Shown here in pieces: positions 9,901 to 17,756 of a stretch of DNA of 64,000 nt. The notes below the pieces were generated by a model. The model was not told where the DNA came from and did not search any database. It saw only the letters and a program-made list of their open reading frames with translations. The DNA lies in assembly GCF_029603155.1 (NCBI RefSeq), contig NZ_JAPMUA010000006.1, positions 62,001 through 126,000 on the forward strand, written 5' to 3'. Made by a program: the position numbers and the translations under genes. How positions within the stretch are numbered: position 1 is the first letter of the stretch; every line of letters begins with the position of its first letter. Source of the stretch: Galbibacter pacificus (GTDB taxonomy: Bacteria > Bacteroidota > Bacteroidia > Flavobacteriales > Flavobacteriaceae).

Positions 9901-10874
9901 CGGGTATTGGCCTATCGCTGGCACATTCGTTAACCGAACTGCATAAAGGGACACTTTCCCTGGATAATACAGATGTGGCCATGAATACTTTTATATTGAA
10001 ACTGCCCTTGTTCCAGGAAAAGAAATTTGAACTCTATTCATCAAACACCCTTCCTATAAAAGATACAGGGCTCCCTGCAATTTATCATGATGAAGATGAT
10101 ACAGAAGAAGTTAAAAAGACCACCATACTGCTTGTTGAAGACAATGAAGACCTTTTGGACTTTATAGCTAAGGACCTTCGTGAAGAATACTTTGTACACA
10201 AGGCCGCATATGCCGAAAAAGCACTGGAAATTATTCAGAACGACAACATACAACTGGTTATAAGCGATGTAATGATGCCCGGAATGGATGGTTTCGAGCT
10301 TTGCAAGAAAATAAAAACATCTTTAGAAACCAGCCATATACCCGTTATCCTGTTAACTTCCAAAAGTGCCATAAGCGCTAAGGTAGAAGGACTGGAATCG
10401 GGGGCAGATGCTTATATTGAAAAGCCCTTTTCGATAGAATATCTCCATATTCAAATTAAAAACTTATTGGAAAACAGAAAGCACATCATGCAACATTATT
10501 CCAGTACGCCATTGGCACATATAAGAAGCATTGCACACTCCAAAACCGATGAATCTTTTATAAAAGCACTGGACAAAGTAATCTATGAAAACATAGCCGA
10601 CCATAATTTAAGCGTTGAAATACTAGCAGAAATCATGAACATGAGCAGGTCTACGCTCTATAGGAAGATAAAGGACATATCTAACCTTAGCCCTAACGAG
10701 CTTATTAACATTACCCGCCTTAAAAAGGCCGCCGAACTGCTCCGGACAGGCGATTACAAAATATACGAGGTATCCGAAATGGTAGGCTACAACTCCCAGA
10801 CCAGTTTTGGCAGGAATTTTCAAAAACAATTTAACATGACCCCTACCGAATATATAAACAGCAAGGAAGTTTAG
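6906..10874 (+). CDS. Hybrid two-component system sensor/regulator (HTCS)
   Basis: One-protein signal system that senses a glycan fragment in the periplasm and activates the locus from the cytoplasmic side. Order of parts (1322 aa): signal peptide ending VICAQ; two seven-bladed propellers built of reg_prop repeats (about 30-670) recognisable by recurring LWFGT/LWLGT-type strands; a Y_Y_Y domain; a membrane segment near 770-791; a HisKA domain with His827 in NVAHEIRTPLT; an HATPase with GTGIGLSLAHS; a receiver with phospho-acceptor Asp1121 in SDVMMPG; and a C-terminal AraC-type helix-turn-helix. No ATG fits the signal peptide. TTG at 6906 (MKKSLLFS) is preferred over TTG at 6888, which overlaps a promoter-like -7 element. 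It is transcribed opposite to the operons it is expected to control. Confidence 0.95.
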   Translation: MKKSLLFSIFFMLLSAVICAQEYYLKHYQVDNGLSHNSVISSLQDNHGFLWFGTKDGLNRFDGYSFKLYQNDPQDTTSIGSNFIQTLHQYKGFLWVGTDNGLYKFDELHETFELLELTQNQSVQDIETDAHGNLWFIAGATLYKYNIEKKKYTVFDPADFFGALSITKSQDNTLWVASFNQLYKYDPDKISFTPMGIAPIENTIFPFIISTIYALNSHTILIGTQNHGVIEYNTQSGTQKRLLANESGPVYVRNFAKKGAGELWIATENGVYIYNIQDKTYDHIQKKYTDDYALSDNAVYTITVDNEQGVWMGTYFRGINYYPKQYTPFKKYFPKLNENSLSGNIVREITKDKYGNLWLGTEDAGLNKFNLKTKKFTSYNPLKNNTGLAYYNIHGILPDGDKLWAGTFEHGLDVLDITSGKVTKHYGMGSKGGLFSNFVYAVHKTKSNDIVILTTGGIQQYNAGKDTFEGFKPIPEKYFFNCFMEISATEAWVGSYRNGLFHYNEATGRKEVYTYNNKNANSISSNAINDLYKDHKGNIWVTTENGLNKYRPETNDFERFNTKDGFPSNVMYSILEDNDFNLWISSSNGLVKFNPEDFSIKTYTKANGLMTDQFNYRSAFKDDNGDMYFGSVDGMVSFNPDNFIKNTYNPPILLTNLRVNNKEVSVTENGSPLSKSITYSDEINLKHTESSFSIDFSALSFNASQMTKYWYQLEGLNDDWVELNKSRTAYFTKLPPGNYTLKYKALNSNGSWSRGKDLRIIISPPFWASNTAYAFYFLFISTILFFAVRFYHKQTEEKNNRKIRQLNNKKEKEIYQAKIEFFTNVAHEIRTPLTLIKSPLEKILKTTQQNGFLKENLNIMSKNTSRLLDLVNQLLDFRRTEIEGVDLTFVKANITAMVKNTHTRFSQAIEEKNVLFEFSYPDEPIHAYVDSEALKKILSNLFNNAIKYAKNKVFVTLKRDEASFILIVKNDGELIPVHLKDKIFEPFFRAPEVTHQTGTGIGLSLAHSLTELHKGTLSLDNTDVAMNTFILKLPLFQEKKFELYSSNTLPIKDTGLPAIYHDEDDTEEVKKTTILLVEDNEDLLDFIAKDLREEYFVHKAAYAEKALEIIQNDNIQLVISDVMMPGMDGFELCKKIKTSLETSHIPVILLTSKSAISAKVEGLESGADAYIEKPFSIEYLHIQIKNLLENRKHIMQHYSSTPLAHIRSIAHSKTDESFIKALDKVIYENIADHNLSVEILAEIMNMSRSTLYRKIKDISNLSPNELINITRLKKAAELLRTGDYKIYEVSEMVGYNSQTSFGRNFQKQFNMTPTEYINSKEV

Positions 10875-10964
10875 TCTATGCACGCTTCTTTTTATAGTAA
10901 ATCAACCCATAAAATTGATGTTTGCACCCCGCTAAACACTATTCACCTATAAAAATTTAAAAAA

Positions 10965-11981
10965 TTGAAAGCAAAACACCTTATCACAGTATGTTCCTGT
11001 GCACTATCTATAGCATTTTCGGCAACGGCACAACAACAGCCCCACACAGCTCCTTCTCCTGTTTACAACGACCCCATATATGATGGTGCTGCCGACCCGG
11101 TTATTATCTGGAACAGGCAAGAAAAGAGTTGGTGGATGCTCTATACGGCACGCCGGGCCAATATGCCCACCCCGGACGTATCGGCTTATTACGGCAACAA
11201 GGTGGGCATTGCCTCTACCAAAGATCATGGACAAACATGGGTGTTCAGGGGCTACCTAGACCTGGAATTCGAGCGGGGACAAAACACATTTTGGGCCCCC
11301 GATGTTGTATACCATAAAGGCACCTACCATATGTACGTGTCGTACATACAAGGAGCAAGGAGCCACTGGGGCGGAAAGTCCAAAATCGTGCACTTAACCA
11401 GCAAAAACCTATGGGATTGGAGTTATCAAGGAGGCGTAAGTGCATCTTCAGATAAAGTAATAGACGCTACCCTCTTCCAAAAGGAAGACGGCATATGGCG
11501 GATGTGGTACAAAGACGATTCTAAGGGAGGGATTACCATGATGTCGGAGTCCAAAGACCTAAAAACATGGGAAGCAGCACAAAAACCTACAATAGCAGGC
11601 GATGCCCATGAGGGACCCAATGTTTTTGAATATAAAGGATACTATTGGATGCTTACCGACGAGTGGCACGGGCTGCGCATATACCGTTCTACAGACCTCA
11701 ACACCTGGGAAAAACAAGGCTTGATACTCGATACTCCTTCCAAAAGGAAGGACGATACCCCATCTGGGGCACATGGCGATGTAATTACCTTTAAAGACCG
11801 TGCTTATATATTTTATTTTACCCATCCGGGGCGTGACAAGCATGGAGTTACCAAACCAGAAAATTCTTTTTATCAAAACCATAGAACCAGCATACAGGTA
11901 GCACCAATTACGGTAGAAAATGGCACTTTGAAAGCAAACCGTGACCAACCCTTTGATTATTGGCTTCCCGATGCCGAATAA
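10965..11981 (+). CDS. GH43-like five-bladed-propeller glycoside hydrolase
   Basis: A 338-residue exported protein starting at TTG (10965), with a signal peptide ending SATAQ near residue 23. Three acidic residues fit a GH43-like (clan GH-F) triad: Asp44 in GAADPVI, Asp167 in VIDATLF and Glu216 in HEGPNVF, with FWAPDVVYH at 109-117 as the propeller landmark. It is quite different from the GH43 encoded at 5458-6483. It lies 90 bp after the sensor gene on the same strand and may be transcribed with it, which is uncommon for an enzyme of such a locus. Related families such as GH32, GH117 or GH130 share the fold, so the family number is less sure than the fold. Confidence 0.75.
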   Translation: MKAKHLITVCSCALSIAFSATAQQQPHTAPSPVYNDPIYDGAADPVIIWNRQEKSWWMLYTARRANMPTPDVSAYYGNKVGIASTKDHGQTWVFRGYLDLEFERGQNTFWAPDVVYHKGTYHMYVSYIQGARSHWGGKSKIVHLTSKNLWDWSYQGGVSASSDKVIDATLFQKEDGIWRMWYKDDSKGGITMMSESKDLKTWEAAQKPTIAGDAHEGPNVFEYKGYYWMLTDEWHGLRIYRSTDLNTWEKQGLILDTPSKRKDDTPSGAHGDVITFKDRAYIFYFTHPGRDKHGVTKPENSFYQNHRTSIQVAPITVENGTLKANRDQPFDYWLPDAE

Positions 11982-12031
11982 ATAATAGAACACGAATACA
12001 TATTTTTATAGTGGCCGTACATACATTTTCT

Positions 12032-12310
12032 CTTTTAGTGCTCCATTCTATGTTTTGTGTGCATAAATGTCCTTTTTTAGTGCCTCATTCTATATTTTGT
12101 ATACATAAATGTCCCTTTTTAGTGCCTCATTCTGTGTTTTGTGTGCATAAACGTCCTTTTTTAGTGCCCCATTCTGTATTTTGTGTGCATAAATCTCCAT
12201 TTTTAGTACCCTATTCTATGTTTTGTATGTGTAAATGTTCTTTTTTGGTACCCCATTCTATATTTTTTGTCCTTAAATATCTCTTTTTAGTGCTGCATCT
12301 GTGTTTTTCT
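12032..12310. repeat. Tandem array of a 42-bp unit, six full copies plus a partial
   Basis: Units begin at 12032, 12074, 12116, 12158, 12200 and 12242, with a decayed seventh at 12284. Each begins with TTTTTAGTG or a close variant and carries CATTCT and CATAAA blocks. Copies differ mostly by transitions. There are no spacers, so it is not a CRISPR array. Confidence 0.9.
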
Positions 12311-12463
12311 ATAATTTTTCTAATTATCTGCTATCGACCATAAAATATTATTTAATGCCTAGAACGCAGTAGAGACCCTATTTATAAAAGTGTTGGGCTT
12401 AACAACCTCATGACTATAATCAAGGTACAGCCATTGAGATTAATTACGGCTATATCTATAAAA

Positions 12464-12492
12464 AAAGGGTTTGCCACAACGGCAAACCCTTT
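12464..12492 (-). terminator. Terminator of the DUF4965 gene
   Basis: Perfect 12-bp stem (12464-12475 with 12481-12492), 5-nt loop, and a T run on the minus strand directly after it. It lies 28 bp beyond the stop of the DUF4965 gene. Confidence 0.85.
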
Positions 12493-12519
12493 CCACTATC
12501 AATCTAACAAACTAAATAA

Positions 12520-15012
12520 TCAGTTATTCCATTTATCGTCTAAAAGTTTAATAAAGTAACCCCCTACAACGCTCCTTGCCTGGAAGCCCCTTTGATTTCC
12601 GTTGCTTGTAAAGTACCAGTCACTCATGGGAACGCGGTCTTTTGTTTCGGCCGCATAGGTATACACGGGGTTGGCCAGTTCTTCAAATGTATTTTTATCG
12701 TTGCTTAGGGTGGCTGTCCATAAAATCCAATCAGATTTGGTATAATCTGCCCTACTATCCAGAGGAAGACCGTACTTATTCTGTTTGGTTAAATAAAAAT
12801 CGATTTCTTTTTTATATACTTCCTTAGGAAACAGGTCGAACTGCATCACTTTATCCCACACAAGGTTGTATTTTTGGCTCCAAGTGTTCATATCGTTAAA
12901 CGTAAGTGCATAGTGATTGCCGGCATCTGCAAGTTCCATCCATTTTTTGGCCATGCTTTTGGCCATATCGGTATATTTCTTGGCTATATCGTCCTTACCT
13001 AACTGTTTTGCCAGGTAACCATAGCTTCCAATAGCTACAATTGCCTTAACAGATAGGTTTGCATTCCTTGCCAAGTGCCCAGCGAAGTCATCGGTACATA
13101 ATTGGTTGCCCGGATCGAAACCTTTATCGGCCAAATAGTTTGCCCAAATGGTAAGCGTCTCCCAATGTTTTTTGGCATAATCTGCATTGCCTTCGGCTTT
13201 TGCTATGGCAGCTGTTAAGATAATCATGTTCCCAGATTCTTCAACTGGCATTGGCTCTCCGTATACGTGTCCGTTTGCCTTGGGGTATGTACCTATATCG
13301 TGTGCGGCAAAAGGCTTGTTATATTTGCCACTTTCAGAATAATAAAATATCCCTGTCAACATTCCCTTTAACAAATCTGGATTATATGTAAGGTACAATG
13401 GCGCAGATGGGTAGGTTACATCTACCGTATTGATACAGCCGTTGCTAAAGTTTTCTTTTGAAAGAAACAATATTTCTCCTTTAGGGCTTTCTACTAGTTT
13501 GTGGGCCGCAATACTTTGCCTGTACCCTATTTCGCACAATTTGGCATAGTCTTCCCCTCCGGAGGCCACTGCCTGTTCATGCAGGTTTTTATCGAAGGCG
13601 TTGCATTTGGCCATAATTTCTTTATAAGAAGTAGCAGCCTTGTCCAACTCGTTATCAATACTGTTTTTTCCATCCTTATTCCACCAAGGGCGTAGTTTAT
13701 CGTGAAAGTATTCAATAGAATATTCATCATCGTAACCCAATAGCACCACATGGTCTTTGCTGTCCTTCACGGTTTCTTCGGGAAATACCGTACTAAGCAT
13801 CAATTCTTTACCTTCTTTTACAAAATCGCTTTTTTTGCCCTGCATAAAATCTATTTTTGCATGGGTTACCGAGCTTACGTTTTGTGTAACGTTTGCCGAT
13901 TTTGGCGCAGCCACATATAAATGCCCCCAATCTATGCGGAGATTATCTCCCTTTTTCTCCAAGACTGGCTGTTGTACGGTTCCAGTTTTAACATAGGCAA
14001 CTTCTGAAGTGTTTCCTGTTGATGCCTGCATTAACTGGCTGGGTTCGTTGGCCGCCAAGGTAGACGAAGCTCCAAAATACACCTGTACCTTATGTTCGTT
14101 TCCGTCGTTTGACTTGGTTTTGAGGGAAATGTAGGACACCGGGCGCGAAAACACGTCCAGATTGTCCATTAAAAGTGGCGAGGTAAAGGTTAAGTTTACG
14201 TCCACGCCCCCGCACTCCAACACATATGAAGTTTGCGTAGCCGAAAGGTTCAATGATTTCTGTATGGCCACCTTGGCTTCTACCTCATCCTTTATTTTTT
14301 CTACAATACCGGCATCGAGCGCTTGCCCGCCCACATTGTTTTTTACATGAACCGCCAGGACATTGCCTGTTGCCTTTAAACTTTTAATTGCTTCTTGCGG
14401 AATGGTATAATATTCATAGCCATCGTTCCAGCATTTGCAGGTGTATACTTCGATCCCGTTGATGTATACCTCTACATCATCGTCATGGCGGAGTTTAAGG
14501 AAGATTTCGCCAAGGTCTGTAGACTTTAGGCTAAAGGTTCTTCGGTACCAGATGTGGTCGCTCGTCCATTTTGTATTGGCCATGTCCCCATCTCCATAAG
14601 GAGCGGGTGCCGATTTCCACGAAGTATCGTTAAAATTGTTTTTTTGCCAGTTCTCGCCGGGATTTTCTTCGGTTATCTTGGCACTGTATGCATTTTCTGT
14701 TCCTGTTGGGATAATTGTTTTATAGCTGGGGGCATCGTCTCCCAGTACACGGTATGTTTCGCCGTCTACTTTTACCATACCGATAAGGGATTGATTGGTG
14801 CCTGTCCAGTGTTTGGTGGGAGATTGGTTGATTTGGTCTGTAAACGACCAAATACTGAAATATGGATCGTGCGCTACCAATGGATAAGCCGGTGCCTGTC
14901 GTTGATCTTCAATACTTTTAACGGGCTGTTGTACAGTTTCGTTGTTTTTTTTCTTTGTTGTACAACAGACCAAAGACAATAAAGCAATTACTAAAAGGTT
15001 TTTTTTAAGCAT
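12520..15012 (-). CDS. DUF4965/DUF5127/DUF1793 'glutaminase-like' lipoprotein
   Basis: An 830-residue lipoprotein (Cys16 or Cys17 in SLVCCTTKK) of the family named after fungal glutaminase A, with an N-terminal part, a DUF5127-like beta region, a DUF4965 middle and a DUF1793-like alpha-barrel end. Conserved-looking stretches include AHDPYFSIWSF near 48-58, the middle YRQSIAAHKLV and the late AHDIGTYPKANGH. Residues about 105-235 look like an inserted galactose-binding-type beta-sandwich (ENWQKNNFNDTSWKSAP to IVEKIKDE). Family members often sit in glycan loci of Bacteroidota and may be glycosidases; glutaminase activity is not supported here. It follows SusC/SusD/DUF3823 after a hairpin terminator, so its level is probably lower than theirs. 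Confidence 0.85.
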   Translation of the reverse strand: MLKKNLLVIALLSLVCCTTKKKNNETVQQPVKSIEDQRQAPAYPLVAHDPYFSIWSFTDQINQSPTKHWTGTNQSLIGMVKVDGETYRVLGDDAPSYKTIIPTGTENAYSAKITEENPGENWQKNNFNDTSWKSAPAPYGDGDMANTKWTSDHIWYRRTFSLKSTDLGEIFLKLRHDDDVEVYINGIEVYTCKCWNDGYEYYTIPQEAIKSLKATGNVLAVHVKNNVGGQALDAGIVEKIKDEVEAKVAIQKSLNLSATQTSYVLECGGVDVNLTFTSPLLMDNLDVFSRPVSYISLKTKSNDGNEHKVQVYFGASSTLAANEPSQLMQASTGNTSEVAYVKTGTVQQPVLEKKGDNLRIDWGHLYVAAPKSANVTQNVSSVTHAKIDFMQGKKSDFVKEGKELMLSTVFPEETVKDSKDHVVLLGYDDEYSIEYFHDKLRPWWNKDGKNSIDNELDKAATSYKEIMAKCNAFDKNLHEQAVASGGEDYAKLCEIGYRQSIAAHKLVESPKGEILFLSKENFSNGCINTVDVTYPSAPLYLTYNPDLLKGMLTGIFYYSESGKYNKPFAAHDIGTYPKANGHVYGEPMPVEESGNMIILTAAIAKAEGNADYAKKHWETLTIWANYLADKGFDPGNQLCTDDFAGHLARNANLSVKAIVAIGSYGYLAKQLGKDDIAKKYTDMAKSMAKKWMELADAGNHYALTFNDMNTWSQKYNLVWDKVMQFDLFPKEVYKKEIDFYLTKQNKYGLPLDSRADYTKSDWILWTATLSNDKNTFEELANPVYTYAAETKDRVPMSDWYFTSNGNQRGFQARSVVGGYFIKLLDDKWNN

Positions 15013-15043
15013 TTGTTCCTGTGTGTTTTAAAAATTATAAAAA

Positions 15044-15074
15044 CGAGTGCTTACATTCATAGTGTAAGCACTCG
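15044..15074 (-). terminator. Hairpin terminator/attenuator after SusC-SusD-DUF3823
   Basis: Perfect 12-bp stem (15044-15055 with 15063-15074), 7-nt loop, followed on the minus strand by TTTTTATAATTTTT. It sits in the 121-bp gap between the DUF3823 gene and the DUF4965 gene and probably lowers read-through into the latter. Confidence 0.85.
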
Positions 15075-15133
15075 AAGCTAACCATAAATAAAAGATTTAA
15101 AGAATCATTTATTTAGTACTAATCAATAATAAA

Positions 15134-15832
15134 TTATAAATCTATTTTTTCAACCTGCGAGTATATCATGTCTTCTACTCCAGCTATTTTAACACCTATC
15201 CTTGTATAGAGATACTCTTTAGATGCTAACATTTCGGGTATTTCAACAGTCATGCTCACAGCATTTGGATTGGTAAAATCTCCATCTATTCTGGCATCGT
15301 TATAATCACCGTTATCTGATACAAATTGTGTTTCGTTTACGTACAACGTTACACGCTCGATATTCTTTGCATCTGCATCGGTAATTATTTTTTCAAGCCT
15401 ACATGTTCCTTCAATGCTATTTCCTGTTTTATTAAAAGAAGCATTTTGTATTAAGTAATATGGAGTAACTTCAATGCTAATTTCTTTATCTCCGTCTATA
15501 TCTATAAAAATGGTATCTTGTTGTTGTTCATTTACGATATTGGTTCTAAAAGGGCCTTGTCCGTCAACAAACACTAGTTTATAATCCCCGTTATATAAGC
15601 GGGCACTAAACGAACCATCTTGTGCAATTCTAACCCCAAGCGGAGTAAGCGTTCCAAAACCCGGTTGCCATAATTGAAATTCAACTTCATTATTTCCAAC
15701 GGGTACAGGATCTTGGTTATAGACAACGTTTCCTGTTAAAAAGGTACCGGGCTCGTCGAAATTATCTATATCATTACACGAAGCTAGAATGATAAAGGCT
15801 CCTATTAATATTATTAAATATCTTGCTTTCAT
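15134..15832 (-). CDS. DUF3823 domain surface lipoprotein
   Basis: A 232-residue lipoprotein with Cys19 (ILASC) followed by Asn-Asp-Ile-Asp, an acidic start often seen in surface-exposed lipoproteins of Bacteroidota. The body is all beta, with a first domain (about 30-125) containing GSFSARLYNGDYKL and a second (about 126-232) ending in MIYSQVEKIDL, which fits DUF3823. Such proteins usually lie directly after SusD and are thought to help bind glycan at the cell surface, in place of a SusE/F-type protein. It follows SusD by 19 bp and is the last gene before a strong terminator. The binding role is inferred from position. Confidence 0.8.
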   Translation of the reverse strand: MKARYLIILIGAFIILASCNDIDNFDEPGTFLTGNVVYNQDPVPVGNNEVEFQLWQPGFGTLTPLGVRIAQDGSFSARLYNGDYKLVFVDGQGPFRTNIVNEQQQDTIFIDIDGDKEISIEVTPYYLIQNASFNKTGNSIEGTCRLEKIITDADAKNIERVTLYVNETQFVSDNGDYNDARIDGDFTNPNAVSMTVEIPEMLASKEYLYTRIGVKIAGVEDMIYSQVEKIDL

Positions 15833-15851
15833 GATTTCTGTTTTGATTTAA

Positions 15852-17741
15852 TTATTGATTAGGGTTTCTAATAATCTTAGGGTTATTATTGATTACATCG
15901 TCCCCTATTTTAGAATAATAGTTCCCCAGCCTAAAACGATCGGCTCCTGTAACCCTAGCAGGCTTTACAATTTTATAGATATACTTGCCGTTGTTTGCAC
16001 TGCCTGGGTCGTATATTTTGTAAGGCCACAAACCATAAGGTTGAGTCTTACGCTTTAGAGGGGCTCCAATGTTACCTGTCACTTCAGACGCTTCAATAGG
16101 AACCCCGTCAAGCACTTGATGTGCTATTCTCCAACGCTTTATATCGAAAAGGAAATGCCCCTCAAAAGCAAGTTCTATATAACGTTCGTGAACGATCCGA
16201 TCGAAGGTTACGTCTCCCGCCGAAAGCGAAGTAGTTATTCCCGCACGGCTACGTATTTGGTTTAAATACCCTGCGGCAACATCGGCCTGGCCCAGCTCAA
16301 AGGCAGCTTCGGCAGCATTCAGCAATACCTCGGCATATCGATAACGCATTTGCCACAAATCGCTTTGCACACCTCTTTGTCCAGAAGCTGCCTTGGGGTC
16401 TTGAAACTTACGTATATAAAACCCGGTTTGCGCTGTAAATTCTAATCCGTCAATAGGACCGTCAAAACCAACAACCTGTACGGTACCCATGTCTCCCACT
16501 TCTTTTTGCTGTCCTCTGGAATCGCCAGAGATTACAGATCCATCCGGCATTTGGTAACCTGCCCAAATATCTACTTGGCGTCCTTTGAACGAGGATCCCG
16601 GTAAGATTACCGTTCCTGCCAAACGTGCATCCCTTCCTTCAAAAATATCGCCGATATTATCGTAATAAACAGGGTTTCCGGATGCGTCTTCTACAGGAAT
16701 AGGCTCATATTGCCCATCTAAGGTTTCAAAAGATTGTACAAAGTTGAGTGATGGGTTGGTACGCCCGCCTTCTTCTTCTTCTGCACCAAATCGTGGCTGG
16801 TTTGATATGGTAAACCCATGTACTTTACCACTTTGTAATTTGTAATCTTCAACAAAAATAGCTTCGTTGTTTCCTATTTTGTCATAAAAAATACTGGCAA
16901 AGTTATCTGCTAAATCGGGTTTTTTCTGATACAATTCGTATCCGCCCGCTTCTCCATTAATGATTTCCTGTGCTGCGGTCAGTGCCGTTTGGTAATACCC
17001 ATTAGCCTTGGAAGCAGGAATGCCTACCTCGCCGCCGGGCAAGGAAACTTGTGGGGTGCCGGCACCATATTTAGCAATAGATCCCGCGTAGAGTGCAGCC
17101 CTAGCTTCCATAGCCAGAGCGGCTCCTTTAGTAGCCCTTGACTTGGTGTCTATATCTGTTGGCAACAACTCTTTTACGGCCTCTGCCTCACTAATTACAA
17201 AGTCGTAAATTGCTGCTTCTGTTTCTCTTGGATGTTGTAAATAGGACGGATCTCCACTAAAATCATATTCTTCTGCTTCTAAAACCAATGGAACCCCCCC
17301 CATACGCTTTACCAGCTCAAAATAATAAGAGGCCCTTAAAAAGCGTGCTTCGGCCAAGAAACGTTGTTTGTCTGCATCGCTTAATTCGGTAGCGGGTTCG
17401 CATCTTTCAATAAATAAATTAATATCCCGAATGTATCCATAATCCCATGTGCCCCAGTCTCCATATCCATAATCGCTATTCTGGAAAGAACCATATCGAC
17501 CGGCTTCAGACCAGAAGGCGATGTTAAACCGAGACATGGTGGACCAATCTTGAATCCAGGCAAAATCGTAATAACGGTCGTATAAATCTGCAATAACAGA
17601 AAGTGTTACTTCTGGGTCTGAAAAAACTTGCTCTTCAGTTAAAATATCGGTAGGCTCTCTATTAAGAAAGTCTTCATCATTGGCACAGCCAACACATAAT
17701 AAAGCTGTGATTGTTGCTATATATATATACTTTTTCATCAT
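15852..17741 (-). CDS. susD: SusD/RagB glycan-binding lipoprotein
   Basis: Outer-membrane lipoprotein that caps the SusC channel and binds glycan for import. It has 629 residues, with a lipobox at Cys19 (LLCVGC). N-terminal TPR-like helices carry typical SusD stretches such as EARFLRASYYFELVKRMGGVPLV (about 130-150) and the closing segment RYRYAEVLLNAAEAAFELG followed by LNQIRSRAG. Start at the first or second Met of MMKKYIY is equally possible. It is somewhat longer than many SusD proteins, with a long C-terminal loop region that could set ligand specificity. It lies 15 bp after SusC, as expected for the pair. Confidence 0.96.
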   Translation of the reverse strand: MMKKYIYIATITALLCVGCANDEDFLNREPTDILTEEQVFSDPEVTLSVIADLYDRYYDFAWIQDWSTMSRFNIAFWSEAGRYGSFQNSDYGYGDWGTWDYGYIRDINLFIERCEPATELSDADKQRFLAEARFLRASYYFELVKRMGGVPLVLEAEEYDFSGDPSYLQHPRETEAAIYDFVISEAEAVKELLPTDIDTKSRATKGAALAMEARAALYAGSIAKYGAGTPQVSLPGGEVGIPASKANGYYQTALTAAQEIINGEAGGYELYQKKPDLADNFASIFYDKIGNNEAIFVEDYKLQSGKVHGFTISNQPRFGAEEEEGGRTNPSLNFVQSFETLDGQYEPIPVEDASGNPVYYDNIGDIFEGRDARLAGTVILPGSSFKGRQVDIWAGYQMPDGSVISGDSRGQQKEVGDMGTVQVVGFDGPIDGLEFTAQTGFYIRKFQDPKAASGQRGVQSDLWQMRYRYAEVLLNAAEAAFELGQADVAAGYLNQIRSRAGITTSLSAGDVTFDRIVHERYIELAFEGHFLFDIKRWRIAHQVLDGVPIEASEVTGNIGAPLKRKTQPYGLWPYKIYDPGSANNGKYIYKIVKPARVTGADRFRLGNYYSKIGDDVINNNPKIIRNPNQ

Positions 17742-17756
17742 TGTTGTTTTTTACGT

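Larger units (their letters stand above)
11982..12519. other. Gene-free stretch with tandem repeats and a terminator
   Basis: About 540 bp between convergent genes. It holds the 42-bp tandem array (12032 to about 12310), roughly 150 bp in which nothing was recognised, and the terminator of the DUF4965 gene. An open frame (11960-12343) runs through the array but is not accepted as a gene. Confidence 0.7.

Noticed and set aside
12032..12310. CRISPR-like periodic repeats
   Set aside because: The 42-bp units are head-to-tail without unique spacers, and no cas genes are present.
11960..12343. Open frame of 127 codons through the 42-bp repeat array
   Set aside because: It starts inside the end of the GH43-like gene, has no promoter or start context of its own, and is a by-product of a repeat length divisible by three. 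Kept only as a finding on the repeats.
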